Below, piece by piece: positions 25,927 through 39,691 of a stretch of DNA of 64,000 bases. The translations under genes were made by a program, and so were the position numbers. Each line of letters starts with the position of its first letter. Positions within the stretch are counted from its first letter, which is position 1. The notes beneath the pieces were generated by a model. It saw only the letters and a list, made by a program, of their open reading frames with translations, was not told the DNA's origin and did not search any database. Source of the DNA: Schistosoma haematobium (lineage: Eukaryota; Platyhelminthes; Trematoda; Strigeidida; Schistosomatidae); the NCBI RefSeq assembly GCF_000699445.3, contig NC_067197.1:27139809-27203808 (forward strand), given 5' to 3'.

Positions 25927-26464
25927 CTCTTATATCATATTACAAATTCTTTAAAATAATTCATTCTATTTAAAATTGATTAGAAATTCAATTCGATTAT
26001 CAGTAGTTTTCATAGTAGTATATTGAGCATATTATTATATAGTTATTATTTATTACTTAGTTTTTTCTCCATATTCATCATCTATTCACAAACAAATCAT
26101 AATTATGTCTATTTAAATTTATTTATTCATATTTCATAGAGATTTGACAGGTATCTGACAGATAGAAACAAGAAGTTCTCACTTCAATCATTATTTGGCA
26201 ATATATGTAAATCTATTATCTTTATTTGAATTTTTTATCATTGTGCATGTCTTGAGAAATTATTATTATAAAATTCCTATTTTTTTTTGTTATCTGTCAT
26301 TTCAAGTTACCCTACTGTTTTCATGCTTTTTAATTTATCTCTATGTCTATAATCTGAGGCTTGTTTACTCCCATTTCTTCTACTTCTTTCCTTTTTTTCT
26401 CTCTTTCTTACCTCTCCCTTATATTTCCTAATAAGAAGTGTGAAAGAACACAGTAGATGATATT

Positions 26465-26600
26465 TGAGCATAGTAGTAAGTATTGATTGACTGACTGATT
26501 GATTGACGGATTGACTGAGTGAATAAATGAGTGAATGACTGACAAACTAACTAACTAGCCAACTAACTAACTAGCTAACTGACTGACTGATTGATTGATA
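26465..26600. repeat. Imperfect tetranucleotide tract
   Basis: Degenerate GATT, GACT, GAAT and AACT units in succession (TTGATTGACTGACTGATTG and similar). A decayed or expanding microsatellite; no other function is visible. Confidence 0.85.
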
Positions 26601-27832
26601 CATTTACGACATAGATATAGAGATGGACAAATGTATGTTAAGATGGACAATTCATTCATGATGTGCATATCTACATATGGATATTCATATGTAAGTAATA
26701 AATACATTAAAATAGGCATATACTACCAAGAATATAACCACTACTAACAGTCAAAATAATATATCACAGATAATAATTTTAATAATAATAATAATAAATG
26801 ACACGATTTATGTACAAAAAATAAGAAATAAAAATCAAATATAGATTGATGGATTAGATTAAACTTATTATATAAATATATGTTTTGTGAGTATTCATAT
26901 CTATGTATATGTTTGTAGAAATGTGAGCAAAATTATAAAGTCCGCCACGGGACATTCAGGTTAGCTTGTTCGTATGTATATATACGCATATTATAAATGA
27001 TCAATAATTGGTAACTATTGTCATAATTCTGTCAAATTAAATCGTATAATCACAATGATTTACTAAAGAGTTTGTGAGAAATTAGTAGATTAATAAATAA
27101 CAAATAAAAAATATAGTTGGGAGAGGTAATTTGTAAATGTTAATCTAAAATTGGGGACAGATTTTTTGAATAAACAGATAACTATTGAAAAGTAAAGAAT
27201 GATGGACAACAATCTTATACTTTTTTCTGGCTGTTTAGAAGTACTTAGTGTAAGACTTAAAGTTCCTGAGTTCAGTCTTGTGTAAAGTCTGATATTGTTT
27301 TCAGAAGGTTACTGTAATGTTTACATAAAATCGTAAATCCTCACCGTCATGGTTTTGAGACAATAAATCAGTATTACTTGTTCATTAGTACTATTTCTAC
27401 ATCTTATCATAAGTTCCCTGTTTGCGGAGTTACTTTCTGACATGGTGAGCAAATATTTTGTTTTGTTCAGTATCAGTTCTATTTCAATCCAGTGTGACTA
27501 CCGCACAAGGGAATATAACACTGATTTTATTTCAGTATGACTTGGATATAGTAGCATATTCTTTGCATAAATTCGATACGACTTTTGTTCAACGTGAAAT
27601 GGTATGTGAATAATCACATGAGATTCATAGGAATATATAATAGTGTTCCACGACAAAAGTATTGAGTAAATTAAATATCAACAAGCATGTCTGACACTGT
27701 AATCAAGTCTCATGTTCCGGAGTTGTATATATTTGTCGTCTAGCTGAACAGTCATGAATAGATATTTATTCCTAACGGTTAATTAACCCTATAAGTGCTA
27801 GTCGATATGGCAGACTGATCTTAGTTAACTAA
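26601..27832. other. AT-rich non-coding DNA
   Basis: No gene is seen. It contains AAT repeats near 26780 and short TA runs; nothing else is recognisable. Confidence 0.5.
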
Positions 27833-27980
27833 CTGATGAAAACCAGGAGACATTGGGCCATTGTTTTGTGCTAGTGTAGGACTCGTTACCAGTACACCTC
27901 CACAACCCCACCCGAGGTTGAATCCACGAACTTCAGGTTTCGCGGCATGTCTTTTAGCCCACCGAGCTGGGATTCAAATC
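27833..27980 (-). mobile_element. Diverged tRNA-type SINE with hammerhead remnant
   Basis: On the minus strand the order is tRNA-like head (CAGCTCGGTGGGCTAAAAG), a poor B box, then AACGAGTCCTACACTAGCAC followed by AAAAC, and a 3' stretch CTCCTGGTTTTCATC. This is the HH-SINE order with a broken ribozyme (CTGANGA lost, stem II mispaired). It may be a separate subfamily. Confidence 0.6.
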
Positions 27981-28487
27981 AAGCTCCAATCATTATATAT
28001 ATGGATGAAATCAAATCACATCATTTATGTATACACCTATTTAGTTCATCTGAAATGACGAAATTTGTTTTCACAAAACCACAGCCTTCACCATTAACTA
28101 AGATCGATTGTAGAACTATTGAATACCAGCTAAAAATCAGAACACAATTTGAGGCTGTCAGTAGTACTCTCTGGTTTCATGTGGTATCATAGGGACAAAT
28201 TGCCAGATGGTCTGGAATTTTAATTAAATTATTATAAACGGTACCGTATGTGCTAAAGTGATAAGATGATGAAACAAAATGTTTTATTTAAATAAAGGAT
28301 TGATTTTGGTAAGAATAGAAAATTTTCATCGAAAAGTGACTACATGAAAATTTGCTTTAAATAAGAAATTTCTAAATAGTTAACTTACGTTATTCTATGA
28401 ATTAACACTAGCTAGCTTTATGTCTATTTTCAATCGGACAAACGGTTTATAATCAAATGATAAGCAAACTATCTCAATAGATCATAA
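27981..28487. other. AT-rich non-coding DNA
   Basis: No feature is supported; an 81-codon frame here has no recognisable motif. Confidence 0.45.
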
Positions 28488-28680
28488 ACAGAGATGGATG
28501 GTGGTTAGCAGGGGAATCCAGAATGGGGGTTTCGTCCTATTTGGGACACTTTAAGTCATGACTTAGTGGAAATATCGAGGCAATCGTCACAGGGTGCACA
28601 TATGCCAATAGAGACTGATACATTGCAGCCATAAACATCAATAGGAAAATGTAAACAACCAATATAAATTGATTATTTCA
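28488..28680. mobile_element. Sm-alpha-like hammerhead remnant joined to an inverted tail
   Basis: The minus strand of 28488-28552 carries Sm-alpha-type wording: GTCCCAAATAGGACGAAAC, then CTGGATTCCCCTGCTAACCAC. The CTGACGA half of the core is missing. Directly to the right, on the plus strand, lies the tail AATATCGAGGCAATCG...CATATGCCAATAGAGACTGAT (28571-28675), which in the 34.7-kb copy follows the ribozyme on the same strand. Here it is on the opposite strand, so this copy is also inverted. Confidence 0.7.
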
Positions 28681-31600
28681 ATAGATGGTTTATTTATTTC
28701 ATCTCAACTTTAAATGACACTGTAAGTATTAACTAAACACTGTTATTATTAATAATTCGGAATTTGGAGGTTAACTTTTTTCAAGGTAATCTTAGACTTT
28801 CATGTATTGTATTTGAATAAACAATTTACTCACTGATCTTTGCTCCATCAATCAAAACTATTTTCAGATTGCTTAGTTATTAACCAGTTAAACACACCCA
28901 CAATCTTTGAGTTCACTGAAATATTTATGGTATACAGTTATAAATAGAAATAATCGACAATAGAGAAAAAAGTAAGTATTAAATCACCCTTCATAGTAGC
29001 ATTTCTGAACTGTATATTTCTGCATTTTGATTATAACGTTTGATAGATTATTTTATTATACTGGTTAAATAAATTCACTATCCATTGTAATTCTAGTCTA
29101 AATTCTTTGTTACTATTACGAATCATAAAATTGCCCTAGTTACTTATCAGTGATGATACATCCAAGGTCATTAAATCATGTCAGTTGTGTCATCAATATA
29201 CAGCATAATTTAGTTTCTACCTTTTCAAGTCATACAGATTCATTTTGAACATATAGAGGCATAATAAGTTACATAAATCATTTAACCAGTCATCACAGTT
29301 GGATATTTTCTCAAAATATTCTTTGATAGTTGACAGTTACAGGATGCCAACATATCAGTGCTATCTATCAAGTCAGATACAAGTATATATTTATTTTATT
29401 GTTTGAATGATAGATATGTATGTTTGTGTCTGTTGAAAATAGTCATTTAAACAACTTTTCCCACGTAGATGCAAACCTGACATGATCTGTCATTGAAAAA
29501 AAGGCTTGACCATCATCATCATCAGCAATCGTCACAGTCGGGAATATACTAGACATATTAAACCTGCATTACCCTAATATATACATATGAATGTTTGAAT
29601 ACAAACTTTTGGTACATCAATCTGGACGTATAATGTGCATAACTGTCATTTCATTTTTGGTCCAATATGTAGATGAGGCGTGTGAGTGAATAGCATAAAT
29701 AGATAAGTGGGGTATAGAAGAAAGAGAAGAAAACGTGGAAGTAGAAGGAAGAAAAAGACAGATGATATTTAATCATTTATCGATCAAGCTGTCAAACCAA
29801 ACTAAATTAGACTTCATGTAAAGTTGAGGTAACCAGTAATGGTATCTGTGTTTCTGAATAAATTTGCCTAAAGTTATATAAATATTCTAAGTTATTCTCT
29901 ACTATTCATAACTAATATAAACTGTGAGAATTCAATCGTTAATTACTATTGAAATTTAATTTATTTTCTCAACAGCAACAACAACAACAACAAAGGTATA
30001 TATGAACACTGAAATGGCTCCAAATTTCATTGATTGTTTTCTTTTTCATGAAAAAAAAATAATGGCACATCTAACTGTAATAGATGAAAGATTGAAATTA
30101 GTGATTAGGTAAAATTAAGATGAATGAAAGTGGCAAGCTTACTATTATTATTTGATTTGATCCAATAGGAAGTAATCATCATTAACAATCTATTCATTTT
30201 CCTAGAAGAAAATATAACGTTTATTACTTCATTAACGTACTGCTATTCACAGTTATTATCTACAAAAAATCTTTAGATATAAAATTCTCAATAAACGAGA
30301 ATTCAGGTGGCTTTATTGAAAGGAAAACAAAACAAGAAGCTTTAAGAATGATATCTGGACAAAATTTATCCGTGAACATTATCTGTAATCTACTGAGCGA
30401 TTCCAATCTAATAATAATAATAATAATTCACCTGAGATTGTTTGGAACTATTCAACAAGGTTGGAAATAAAGTTGTGTGTTTGCTTTCTAACAAGTGATT
30501 TGTTGTTGAAAATGTATGTAATGAGTTTGAATTGATGAACACCTCTGAAGAGTACTATTCTATGACGAAATATCTGTTGATTGTTACCTGCTTTTCATTG
30601 GTTATCCAGACACATTTGGTTTCGGAGTAACCTATAAAAGTCGTATTCAGTTATTCCACCATAATGTACACAATGTGAGACCTGAAGGTCCTGGATACGA
30701 GTGATTTCGTGTAAATTCGATGTTGTGAACTGTTCGGCAGTCCGGATATACAACAAAACTAATATCTTTTCTGGCTGTTTTTTAATGATTCCTCAGTCTG
30801 TGACACTTTTTAATGAAAATATATTGGTTGATCACTAAGTAAGAATGAAGTCCTAGTTCTTATTGTTGATTGTGTTCCATCGATCAAGCTACAATATAAT
30901 CACTATTCTATTGTATATCGCTCATATTGTTTTCTGAAACTGAGTGATTGAAGACAATCAGTAGGAACTCTGAGCCTAAATTTTGTGTTAGTCAGTATTT
31001 GCCCACAACATATGCTGACAATCTCAAAGAAACTTCTGCTTCTCACTAGGTTAGAGCCTGCAGCTTAGACTGTGATGTTATGTGACGCAAGTTTAAAATA
31101 ACACAGGAAGTATAACTTTATTCAACATTCCAAGTACTCCTTGCTCACTAGTACCAAAGTCCAAAGTTTCCTATCAGCTACCTCCAATCACTTTTTAATA
31201 AAAAAAAATTATCTTCATATTTTGTAAAATCTTCAAAAAACTAAACTTGGTTCACTAATTTGTAAATTTCTTATTTCTATTTCAGGTAGTTTTAATTTTA
31301 TATTACAAAACTGAAAGATTTTAGATGGCATGTATGTAATAAACTAACAATTAATACTGTGTGTTTAATATTATGGTATTCATTATTACCATAATATAAT
31401 TCATTTAAAATGAGTGAAAATCTAAATCATTAAGTATTATATGAATATAGTTTAGATTATGAACTGACCTTAGGCAGACAACTATGAGATGACCAGAGAA
31501 CAACGCATAAAATGCGTCATCTTTATATGAGACTCGTCCATACACGTTCCTATGACTTTCATGTGATTCACCAAGTGTATTACATTTCGATCATTGAATT

Positions 31601-31803
31601 AGAGTATTATCAACTTCAATCGAATATTGTTGATTAATATCGATTATATCTGTCTCACTTGTGATAATAAGGTAATAAACCATGTTTATTTTGATAGAGT
31701 CATCTTAAAATTAGGCCATTAACTTAACTGAATGATGAGTATGCAAGGAGTTGGGACAAAGAACTATAGAATAACTTCTTAATATAACAATCTTTTGTAC
31801 ATA
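28681..31803. other. AT-rich non-coding DNA
   Basis: No gene or RNA is seen. Small tracts include CAA repeats near 29978-29993 and AAT repeats near 30412-30427. Confidence 0.5.
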
Positions 31804-32112
31804 TGAAATTTCACTGATTGAAATCATGAGTCAATTGAAGCTAGACAACCATCGAAAACCTGGAAGCACTGGACGACCGTTTCGTCCTAACATGGGACTC
31901 CTCAGCGGTGCGCACCCACGACCTCGCCCCCGCGAGATTCGAACCCAGGACCTACTGGTTTCGCGTACGAGCACTTAACCATTGAACTACTGAGCCGGCA
32001 TCCAACGGTGTTAATGTTTAACTTCAACCAATCCACGAAATTGCGCCACCGTACACCATTGTCTTCAGTGAGTTGATATCTCACAACCGGGCTGGTTGAA
32101 ATTTGAAATTTC
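31804..32112 (-). mobile_element. HH-SINE copy with likely target-site duplication
   Basis: Minus-strand copy with ribozyme, B box (complement GATTCGAACCCAGG), A-box region and 5' body up to about 32098. TGAAATTTC is found at 31804-31812 and 32104-32112, a probable duplication that overlaps the element end. It lacks the CCACAAAACCCC 3' extension, ending instead at the TTTCA palindrome-like sequence. Confidence 0.8.
31862..31918 (-). ncRNA. Hammerhead ribozyme, core kept, stem I with one mismatch
   Basis: On the minus strand: stem I GCACCG with CAGTGC (one C-A mismatch), CTGAGGA (31899-31905), stem II GTCC with GGAC, GAAA (31880-31883), a short stem III in ACGGTCGT, cut after GTC. This copy sits in a SINE with a readable tRNA-like promoter on the same strand, so it is a candidate for a transcribed and cleaving unit. 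Activity is inferred. Confidence 0.75.
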
Positions 32113-32747
32113 TTGGATTATTACATTATCATGAGAATAACCGAAACTGATTATCTATTAAATATATTGATATGGAAATGAATTCTTCAACAATTACTCC
32201 ATTTACATTTTCTTATTATCGAAGTGAACAATGCAAATGATACATATGCAAAATACTGAGAAATATTACTAGCAAATTGATTTTATTAACACTAATTTAT
32301 TATATAATCACTTGAAATTAATTTTAGAACAGATGTTTATCAAGTAAAAATTCAATCATTTTAATCCACAACATGTAATCCAAATCAATAAATTCAGAAC
32401 AATATCTATGCATGATTGAATTACTAAGAGCATAACTTTGAATATAAGTTATATAGTTGATGAGACTGCACTTGAATTAGGAACTGGCACTTGAAAAAAG
32501 GATCTGATGTAAATAAAAAGATTCACTAAATGTCGGTTTTTTTGCAAAAACCTTTGAGACCTTTGGGTTGGTCGCATGTAATAACAGAAATATGTGAATG
32601 GATACTTAAGGTTATATACATAATTTATACTGATGATTTGTTGGGTTTAGTTTAATCTTGAAATAGTTTCATCACATATTGTGTTATTATCGTATTATTA
32701 TTTGTACAAAAGGATACCGAATACATATGCGCCACATAAGTCACTTA

Positions 32748-32930
32748 GTTTGTGTGTGAGCTGTGATACTGCCTGGGTACCCAATCCGAAGCAGGTGGTT
32801 TTCTTAGGGAGCCACACTCAGAGCCTTCGACCTAAAGGTCTGATTCACATAGCAATGAGGCAACTTTGGGAGATGCAATCCAATGGTAGCCGGTGACCAA
32901 CAATTGGTTCATACGCCATTCGTTCCCTCA
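32748..32930 (+). repeat. Probable dispersed repeat fragment, class unknown
   Basis: A GC-richer block (AGCTGTGATACTGCCTGGGT through CATTCGTTCCCTCAG) stands out from the AT-rich flanks and carries a 71-codon frame. I recall near-identical wording in many schistosome sequences, so I read it as a dispersed repeat rather than a host gene. Nothing in the window confirms this because there is no second copy here. Confidence 0.4.
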
Positions 32931-33488
32931 GTAGTTCAATTCCTTAAAAAGATTATAGATGGATACATTTAACAAACCGTGAAATAATTTAAATGATGTT
33001 ACTTACTACATAATATCAAACGAGTAAACTTGTTTTATTTTGTTCTTCATGAATAACTAAATTTGATCATTCTGATTCAATCGGAATCAAATGATTAATA
33101 GTTTATTTTGAAATCCCTGTAAATAACTTTTCTAATCATTTGTTACATATAGATGTGATTATTTATGTCCTAATATTATTAGCACTTTTGTAAACTGTTG
33201 ATTAGATAACAAATGATTTGTATATATATATCATTTGATTTGAATTATTTACGTTGATTTATGCGTACTGTCGTTGTAATTGATTGTTTTTGTATAAAGA
33301 GAGAATTCCGAGTTAAAAACTAGTCAATTAAAAATAACTTGCAGTGTCATATATATTTCGCAGAAAGTTCAATTGTCTCTTAGACAAACACACACACATA
33401 TGCATAGTAACACTTAGATGTGATGCGATAGTTTTTTTTCGAAAATATTTATTTCGTTTATGAATAATAATCATCATGTGTTTATTAT

Positions 33489-33836
33489 TGACTGACTTCA
33501 AAAGGTATTTCCTGGAGTTCTAGTGAAAAGCCGTGACCAGTGAAGTTCAATCAGGTCTGTTATGAGATAGTAACTTACTGAAGACAATGGTGTACGGTGG
33601 CGCAATTTCGTAGATTGGTTGAAGTTAGACATTAAAACCGTTGGATGCCGACTCGTGTCTAGTGGTTAAGCGCTTGCGCGCGAGACCGAAGTTCCTGGAT
33701 CAGAATCCACGAGCGGGATCGTGGATGTGCATCGCTGAAGAGTCTCATACTAGGACGAAATGGCCATCTAGTGATTCCATGTTGTACATGGTGGTCTAGT
33801 TTTAGCTGACTCATGAACGGAACCATTAAAAATATC
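33489..33836 (+). mobile_element. HH-SINE near-complete sense copy
   Basis: 5' body from TGACTGACTTCAAAAGG, tRNA-like region (GTGTCTAGTGGTTAAGCGC, degenerate B box), ribozyme (33728-33775) and 3' arm to about 33836. It is the clearest single-orientation copy for the unit order. The ribozyme keeps CTGAAGA and GAAA, but stem I pairs poorly. Confidence 0.85.
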
Positions 33837-34614
33837 ATTTGGTTTAAGATATTGTTTTAAGGAATATAAGCTGTTAGAACCAAGTGAAATAATCAGTTTT
33901 CATTTAAATAGGCAAATGGGATGTATGGAGACTGTTCTATTCGAGTTTATATTTTATTTCTAATCGTTATCAGCAAAAAGTAGGATATGTTAATCATATA
34001 AATTTTTAAGTCAGTATTGTGAAGACATTATTTTCTTGTCAAGATATCAGTAAGTTCAGTGCCATAATACCTGAGGATTCGGAGTTATGGGTGATGACTG
34101 GATAAAAAGACTGATCAGTACTCCGTAGGTGGTACTCATGCCAGCCTCTGATGAATACTGACATTACATTGACAATTTCTAGTTATTTTAATGAAATGTA
34201 TTCATTTATTATAGTTTATTAATGAAATGCTGTTTACTTTAATGTGTATATACAATAATCAATATCGGAGGATTGGTAATGATCAATGAAGCAGTCCGGA
34301 CTGAATTCCATGTACGATGACAGTCATTATTTGTCGGTTGATTGACTGGACATTCTTTTTCTAGAGCCATATGTACTTTATAAAGAAACGTATAAAAATG
34401 TTTTCCTCAAACTTTCTCCAATGCGACTTATCTATAGTATTTCTCATAACCATTATGTTGTTCAGAGACAACTCAAACTTGTGTATTGTAATACGATTTC
34501 TATTGTTACTTAGATCATTTATTGTGTGCACAGATTTTCTAAACACTTACATTTCTAAATTCACTTGGTATTGTTTACTTGAATCTTACCATTGATGTTT
34601 TAGGACTGAAATTG

Positions 34615-34792
34615 ATCAGTCTCTTATTGGCATAAGTGCATATTGTGTGTTATTGTCTCGATATTTCCTTAATTTACAAGCATTATAAGCAAAGGTGAAT
34701 AGTGGCTAGCAGTGGAATTCAGAATGCGCGTTTCGTCCTATTTGGGACTCGTCAGCTGCTAGACACTATTCATATTTGCTTATACTTACATT
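34615..34792 (-). mobile_element. Sm-alpha-like hammerhead repeat, altered stem I
   Basis: On the minus strand CTGACGAG, stem II GTCC with GGAC (loop CAAAT) and GAAAC are all intact, followed by GCGCATTCTGAATTCCACTG, close to Sm-alpha. The 5' half of stem I (expected AGGTACATCCAG) is missing, with CTAGCAG in its place, so only about three stem I pairs remain. After the ribozyme, on the same strand, comes the AATATCGAGACAAT...GCCAATAAGAGACTG tail, as at 48.9 kb. Confidence 0.75.
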
Positions 34793-35439
34793 TCTAGTTC
34801 CATATTGCATTTTTTACAATAACTTAAGTCATTCATTTGTTTTTTTCAATTTTCTGATATGGTCAGTTCTTGGCAATCATTCGGGATATCTTTGATATTA
34901 CCAATATAGCTAACTTAGTAATACATATGAAAATAATATTTATTATATACTAGCAAATAGTCCGATAAATCATCAAATACAATAGGGAACATCATATATG
35001 TTTTATTTTAATTTGAAACTCACAAATAATACTCATATATGATTCTATCAGGTTTCGAACACTGGACCACACAAATTAAACTATACCAATAAACATTTCT
35101 TTTTCTTCTTACTTATCGTTTTGATTCATCAGTTATTTATCAAGTATAATTTTTTTTAAATTTAGTTCCCTTACCAATTATTCACCAGTTGTAACCAAAT
35201 GTAAACTTTTAATAAAACTATTAAGTAGTAACAGAGATGTTAGTTATAGGGAAATAGTTAGTTCTTTTATATAAAAAAAATCAAGTATTTATTTCATAAG
35301 TACACATAATTATGATGACTAAAAGCTGATCATTACCATGGTTACTAATAGTAATGATAGTAATATTATTATTACTATTATTATTATTATTATTATTATA
35401 CATGATTAACACGTACTCATTCATGTATGCATTTATTCA

Positions 35440-35500
<61 letters not shown>

Positions 35501-36524
35501 ATTCGCTGTTATAACTGATAATAATCATTAATAATAATAATAATAATAATTAAATTGACGACAGTGGTGTTGATGATGATAATGATGATAGAAACTGACA
35601 GATTAACTATTCTAGATATTACTAATAATAACAGTAATATAATTCATTTTAGTATTAAATATCATTTATATTAAATATTTGGAACTAAATATTTTAAATA
35701 ATTTTTTTTTCAAATAAGAGAGGGGAGGAACACAATTGTATTCAATAATATTCATATAGATACTTAATATGTATATATATATATATAAATTAGCTATTTG
35801 GAAAGTAATCTAGATATATGCATGTATGGATAATTTACTCGTAATAACCTATCATTTTGATTGACACATTGAATCCAACTCAAACTGATATACATGCTTA
35901 GTACTACTACCAATAATAATAATAATAATAAAGGTATTATAATAAATAGACAACTTTCATGGTAAATATCTATAAACTTATACAATGCTATTATATGTAA
36001 AAAATGTATGATAGTCTTTGTCACCAATTAACATTGACTGGTAATCTAATGTAAACTATGAAGTACTGAGTAGTTGTTTCGTTATTGTTATAAGATTGTT
36101 TTTATCAGTGTAAAAATGTTACCTCCTTGATGTGAAACAATAAATTCTAGGTTTCATGTAGGCTATGATCCATCTAATTATTCAATGTTTAACATTTACA
36201 AATTTCAATTGGTATCAGTTCATAATGAAAGATAGATTTGGACTATGCTAGTGATGTATTTTGACAATAAACTAAGAATTATATGGTTAAGAGTATGTTA
36301 ATGTGAATAATAAACCTCAAAAGTTAGTAGGAATAATTTTTTCTCTAAAATTCCCTAGGAAATACCCAATTGATTAGTCGATTCATGTCGTAATTCATAA
36401 AATTTATATACGGTGAAAAGATACTGTATCTGTCTCCCTGAGGGGGAGGTAGTTGTTACTCTACTTATATTTATTCTTTCTAGGTGATAGTTACTTTCTC
36501 AGTCAAGTAAACGAATGAATCTTT
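34793..36524. other. AT-rich non-coding DNA with microsatellites
   Basis: No gene is seen. It holds ATT repeats near 35365-35400, the TA tract listed separately, and AAT repeats near 35530 and 35915. Confidence 0.5.
35443..35495. repeat. TA microsatellite
   Basis: About 26 uninterrupted TA units, flanked by ATT- and AAT-type repeats. Confidence 0.95.
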
Positions 36525-36640
36525 TATTATAGAACTTTTTAATAATTCGTTCCTATGACTATTCTGGGGCTCATACCCAGAGATCTTTCTACCAATGCTT
36601 TACCACTAGATCACTGAGTTGGAATCTGTTGGTTATTGTT
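36525..36640 (-). mobile_element. Decayed tRNA-type SINE remnant
   Basis: On the minus strand CTCAGTGATCTAGTGGTAAAG resembles the HH-SINE A-box region, and GGGTATGAGCCCC sits at the B-box position. A weak trace of stem II and GAAA follows. Too decayed for firm assignment. Confidence 0.5.
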
Positions 36641-38274
36641 TCAAAACTTCACTCGAAACGATCAAAATTAGAAATTAAGATCACACTATTTTAACTCAGT
36701 GAGCAAGAGATATATGTCACTTTCTTATAATTCAACATGTTGCTTGTTTACGATAAACCTAGTAGTCTAAATAAATGCAGAAAATGCAATGAATTTGATT
36801 TGATGTAGTGTTGGAAATAATTATTTAAGATAAAACTGACAATCAATACAAGTATGGTCGTAAACTGTGCATAATAAGACATTTTTTTCAAATAAATATA
36901 TGTCGGACTAAAATTATTCGTATTCACTGTTGAGTCACATAGACTAATAGTGACAATGAAAGTTTCATTCGAACGCCATTAAAGACTAAACAACCAGAAA
37001 AATAGGTTATTACTTTGTGTTTAAACATTATGTTACCATAATTATATGAAGATAATTCTCATCTTGAATTGATATCAGATGTAGAAACATCAAAAACATA
37101 AGAGTAAGTCTACAGTTGTTTATGACCTAGATTAAGAATTTTAAGCGGTGAACAGTCATGAGTTCACATGGAATATAGCTCTGAACACTCAAATTTCATG
37201 ACCAATGTGATAAAAAATAAATCATTGAGTTGTTGTTCAATAGTCCATGTTGTCAACTTCAGTAAATCTGTAATAAAGCGAGTGATATGCAGATTCATTG
37301 TTGAGATGGTGGAGAAGATTTGCAGCTCAGGTGGATGATTTTGGTGGAGTTTTGTTCTCCAGATTCATTGTTAGTACTCCATTAATATCTTACTACTAAC
37401 TTAATTAACATCACAAATCATAACTTTTCATTTGAATCTCAAGGAATTCATAGGAATGCCAATCAATTCGTATTAAAAATGACCTTCAGATTTAAAGAGG
37501 AAGAATGTATTTGTAAAATCTCAGCGAAAGAATTTGAAGTAAATCAAACGTTTCGCCTGACAATCTGGTCCAAGCTTCTTCAAGAATTGTCTAAAATTTA
37601 AATAAGTGTTTAGCCTCAATATTATTACTAATAATATTACCGATGTATTTAATAAATACATTTCTATCATAAGACATCAAAGCAGTATTATATTCTAGTT
37701 CCAATGCGAACATCAACATTAGGATGGAATTACATTCATCTGACAAGTTCCAAATAAAATGAAACAATTGTTCTGCATTCCCCTCCTAACCATTATCCAA
37801 CTTTACTAATATAAATAAATATACTTGGAAACAAAGTTTATATTAATTGCTCAATATACAAACAAGAGAATGAACAAAGTATATATATATCAGGATTATT
37901 GTACAAACTTAAATGAGTGAATAACGAGAGGAGGGGAGTGATAGACAAAATAAGATAATAGAAGAAAACATGAGTGAACTGCTACAATAGGAAAAGTATA
38001 AATTCATATTGAAGCAGAAAACTACGGTCACGCATTGTATATATATGTACTCATTAATAGAATAGCTAACGAATAAAAAATGAATGTAAACAATGAAAGG
38101 CCAACATATTAAATGATAACTTTTGTTCACTTTCTATTACAATGTATAAGTGATTTTTATTTTTAACTTTTACCCAAACATCCCTTTATTTCTATAATCC
38201 ATAAGTTTTGTTCTACAAAACATACACAGTTGTGACACGAAGGTGATGCTGATAAATAAGCTTGATTTGAATAT

Positions 38275-38343
<69 letters not shown>

Positions 38344-39317
38344 TGGAGGGGGGAATTAGATAGTAAGTAGTACTATTTACCATACAGTTATTACTTTAAT
38401 ACTTATTCCATTTATTTTCAAATTTATTGAACTATTCATATCAATTAATGGGTGTGTACATTTTTTTTTAGTAAATTTACCTATCTACTATATTCATTCA
38501 TCCATTCTGTTATCTTTGTATTCGTCCAGCTATCTGTCTACCTAATTAGTTATTTAATTTACTGGCACGCACACTACTACTGTATGGTCAAATTCATAAT
38601 CATAGTAATAACAATGTTGATAATCATTACTAGTAATGTTATTATCCAAATTACCTGTTATTTATTTACTATAGAAACAATAGGAATATAGCAATTATGA
38701 AGATAAATAAATAAATAACTATATGTAAGCAAAATACAGTGGGAATCTGAGAGAGAGAGAGAGAGTGTGTGTGTGTGTGTTAGTGAGATAGAGAAAGAAA
38801 GAAAAGAAGAATGTGAAAATGTGGAGTTTATTTACTTATCACTAACCAGATGAATAGGTATACAAAATTTGCAACTAGATAAATGTCCATTCACTGACAA
38901 GTTTTAGATATATGCAAATATATATAAACATTTATAAGAGTAATCACGCAATTTGTTTATTAATTTCTCATATAATTATTGTCATTGTTGTATCTTTTTT
39001 GTTGTTGCCTTTTTTTCATTATTATCGTAATTATTTTCTTTTCCTGGAGGAAAAATGAAATATTCCCCTTAAAAAGTAAAAAATATTATGATTTTACTCT
39101 ACCTCACACTGTATATATATATATGTTTATATACAACCATATATACATAATATGGTGAAGCACATATATGATAAATGAGTTAAGTGTTATCTCCTTTAAA
39201 ACTTCCGAAGGCATGTGAAATGCATTTTGTTTTCATGTTAAAAAAATAAACATTGTTGAACTGTTTTCTTTTTTGGTTTGTTTTGAAAAGTATTTTCTTT
39301 TAAATATCAATATAAGT
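36641..39317. other. AT-rich non-coding DNA with microsatellites
   Basis: No gene is seen. A short block at about 37300-37370 (GAGATGGTGGAGAAGATTTG onwards) reads like a piece of a dispersed repeat, from memory only. TA/GA tracts are at 38280-38343 and GA/GT at 38747-38780. Confidence 0.45.
38280..38343. repeat. Compound TA and GA microsatellite
   Basis: About 22 AT units change abruptly into about 10 AG units. Confidence 0.95.
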
Positions 39318-39400
39318 AGTATTAATTATTATTAGGCGTTTTCCATGATGATCTCGCTTCAATTGATTCATCATCTTAACTATTGAAAGTATTAATTATT
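39318..39400 (+). mobile_element. Very short HH-SINE 3' fragment between 13-bp direct repeats
   Basis: About 57 bases of the 3' arm (GTTTTCCATGATGATCTCG to AACTATTGAA) lie between AGTATTAATTATT at 39318-39330 and 39388-39400. It looks like an extremely 5'-truncated insertion with its target duplication, although the last bases of the repeat overlap normal SINE wording. Confidence 0.65.
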
Positions 39401-39691
39401 GTTGTGATCATTTGTAAAAAGAAAGTAACCATAAGAAATCAAACTGTTATTACATTATAAAACTTTGAAGAAAAATCAAAATGTTATGACACAGTTTCTT
39501 GGAAGTTAAAATTAGTTACATTCATTATAAAAGATGATGATTTTATGAAACCGTGAGAAAGTATTTCTGAGAAATATTAAACTTTATTGAACAGTAAGTT
39601 CATAAGATAGGAAAACATTTTCCTCTATTGTAAAACATTTAATTATGATGTATCGTAGGGTTGATAGTAAATCAATCTTTTCAATGTTTTA

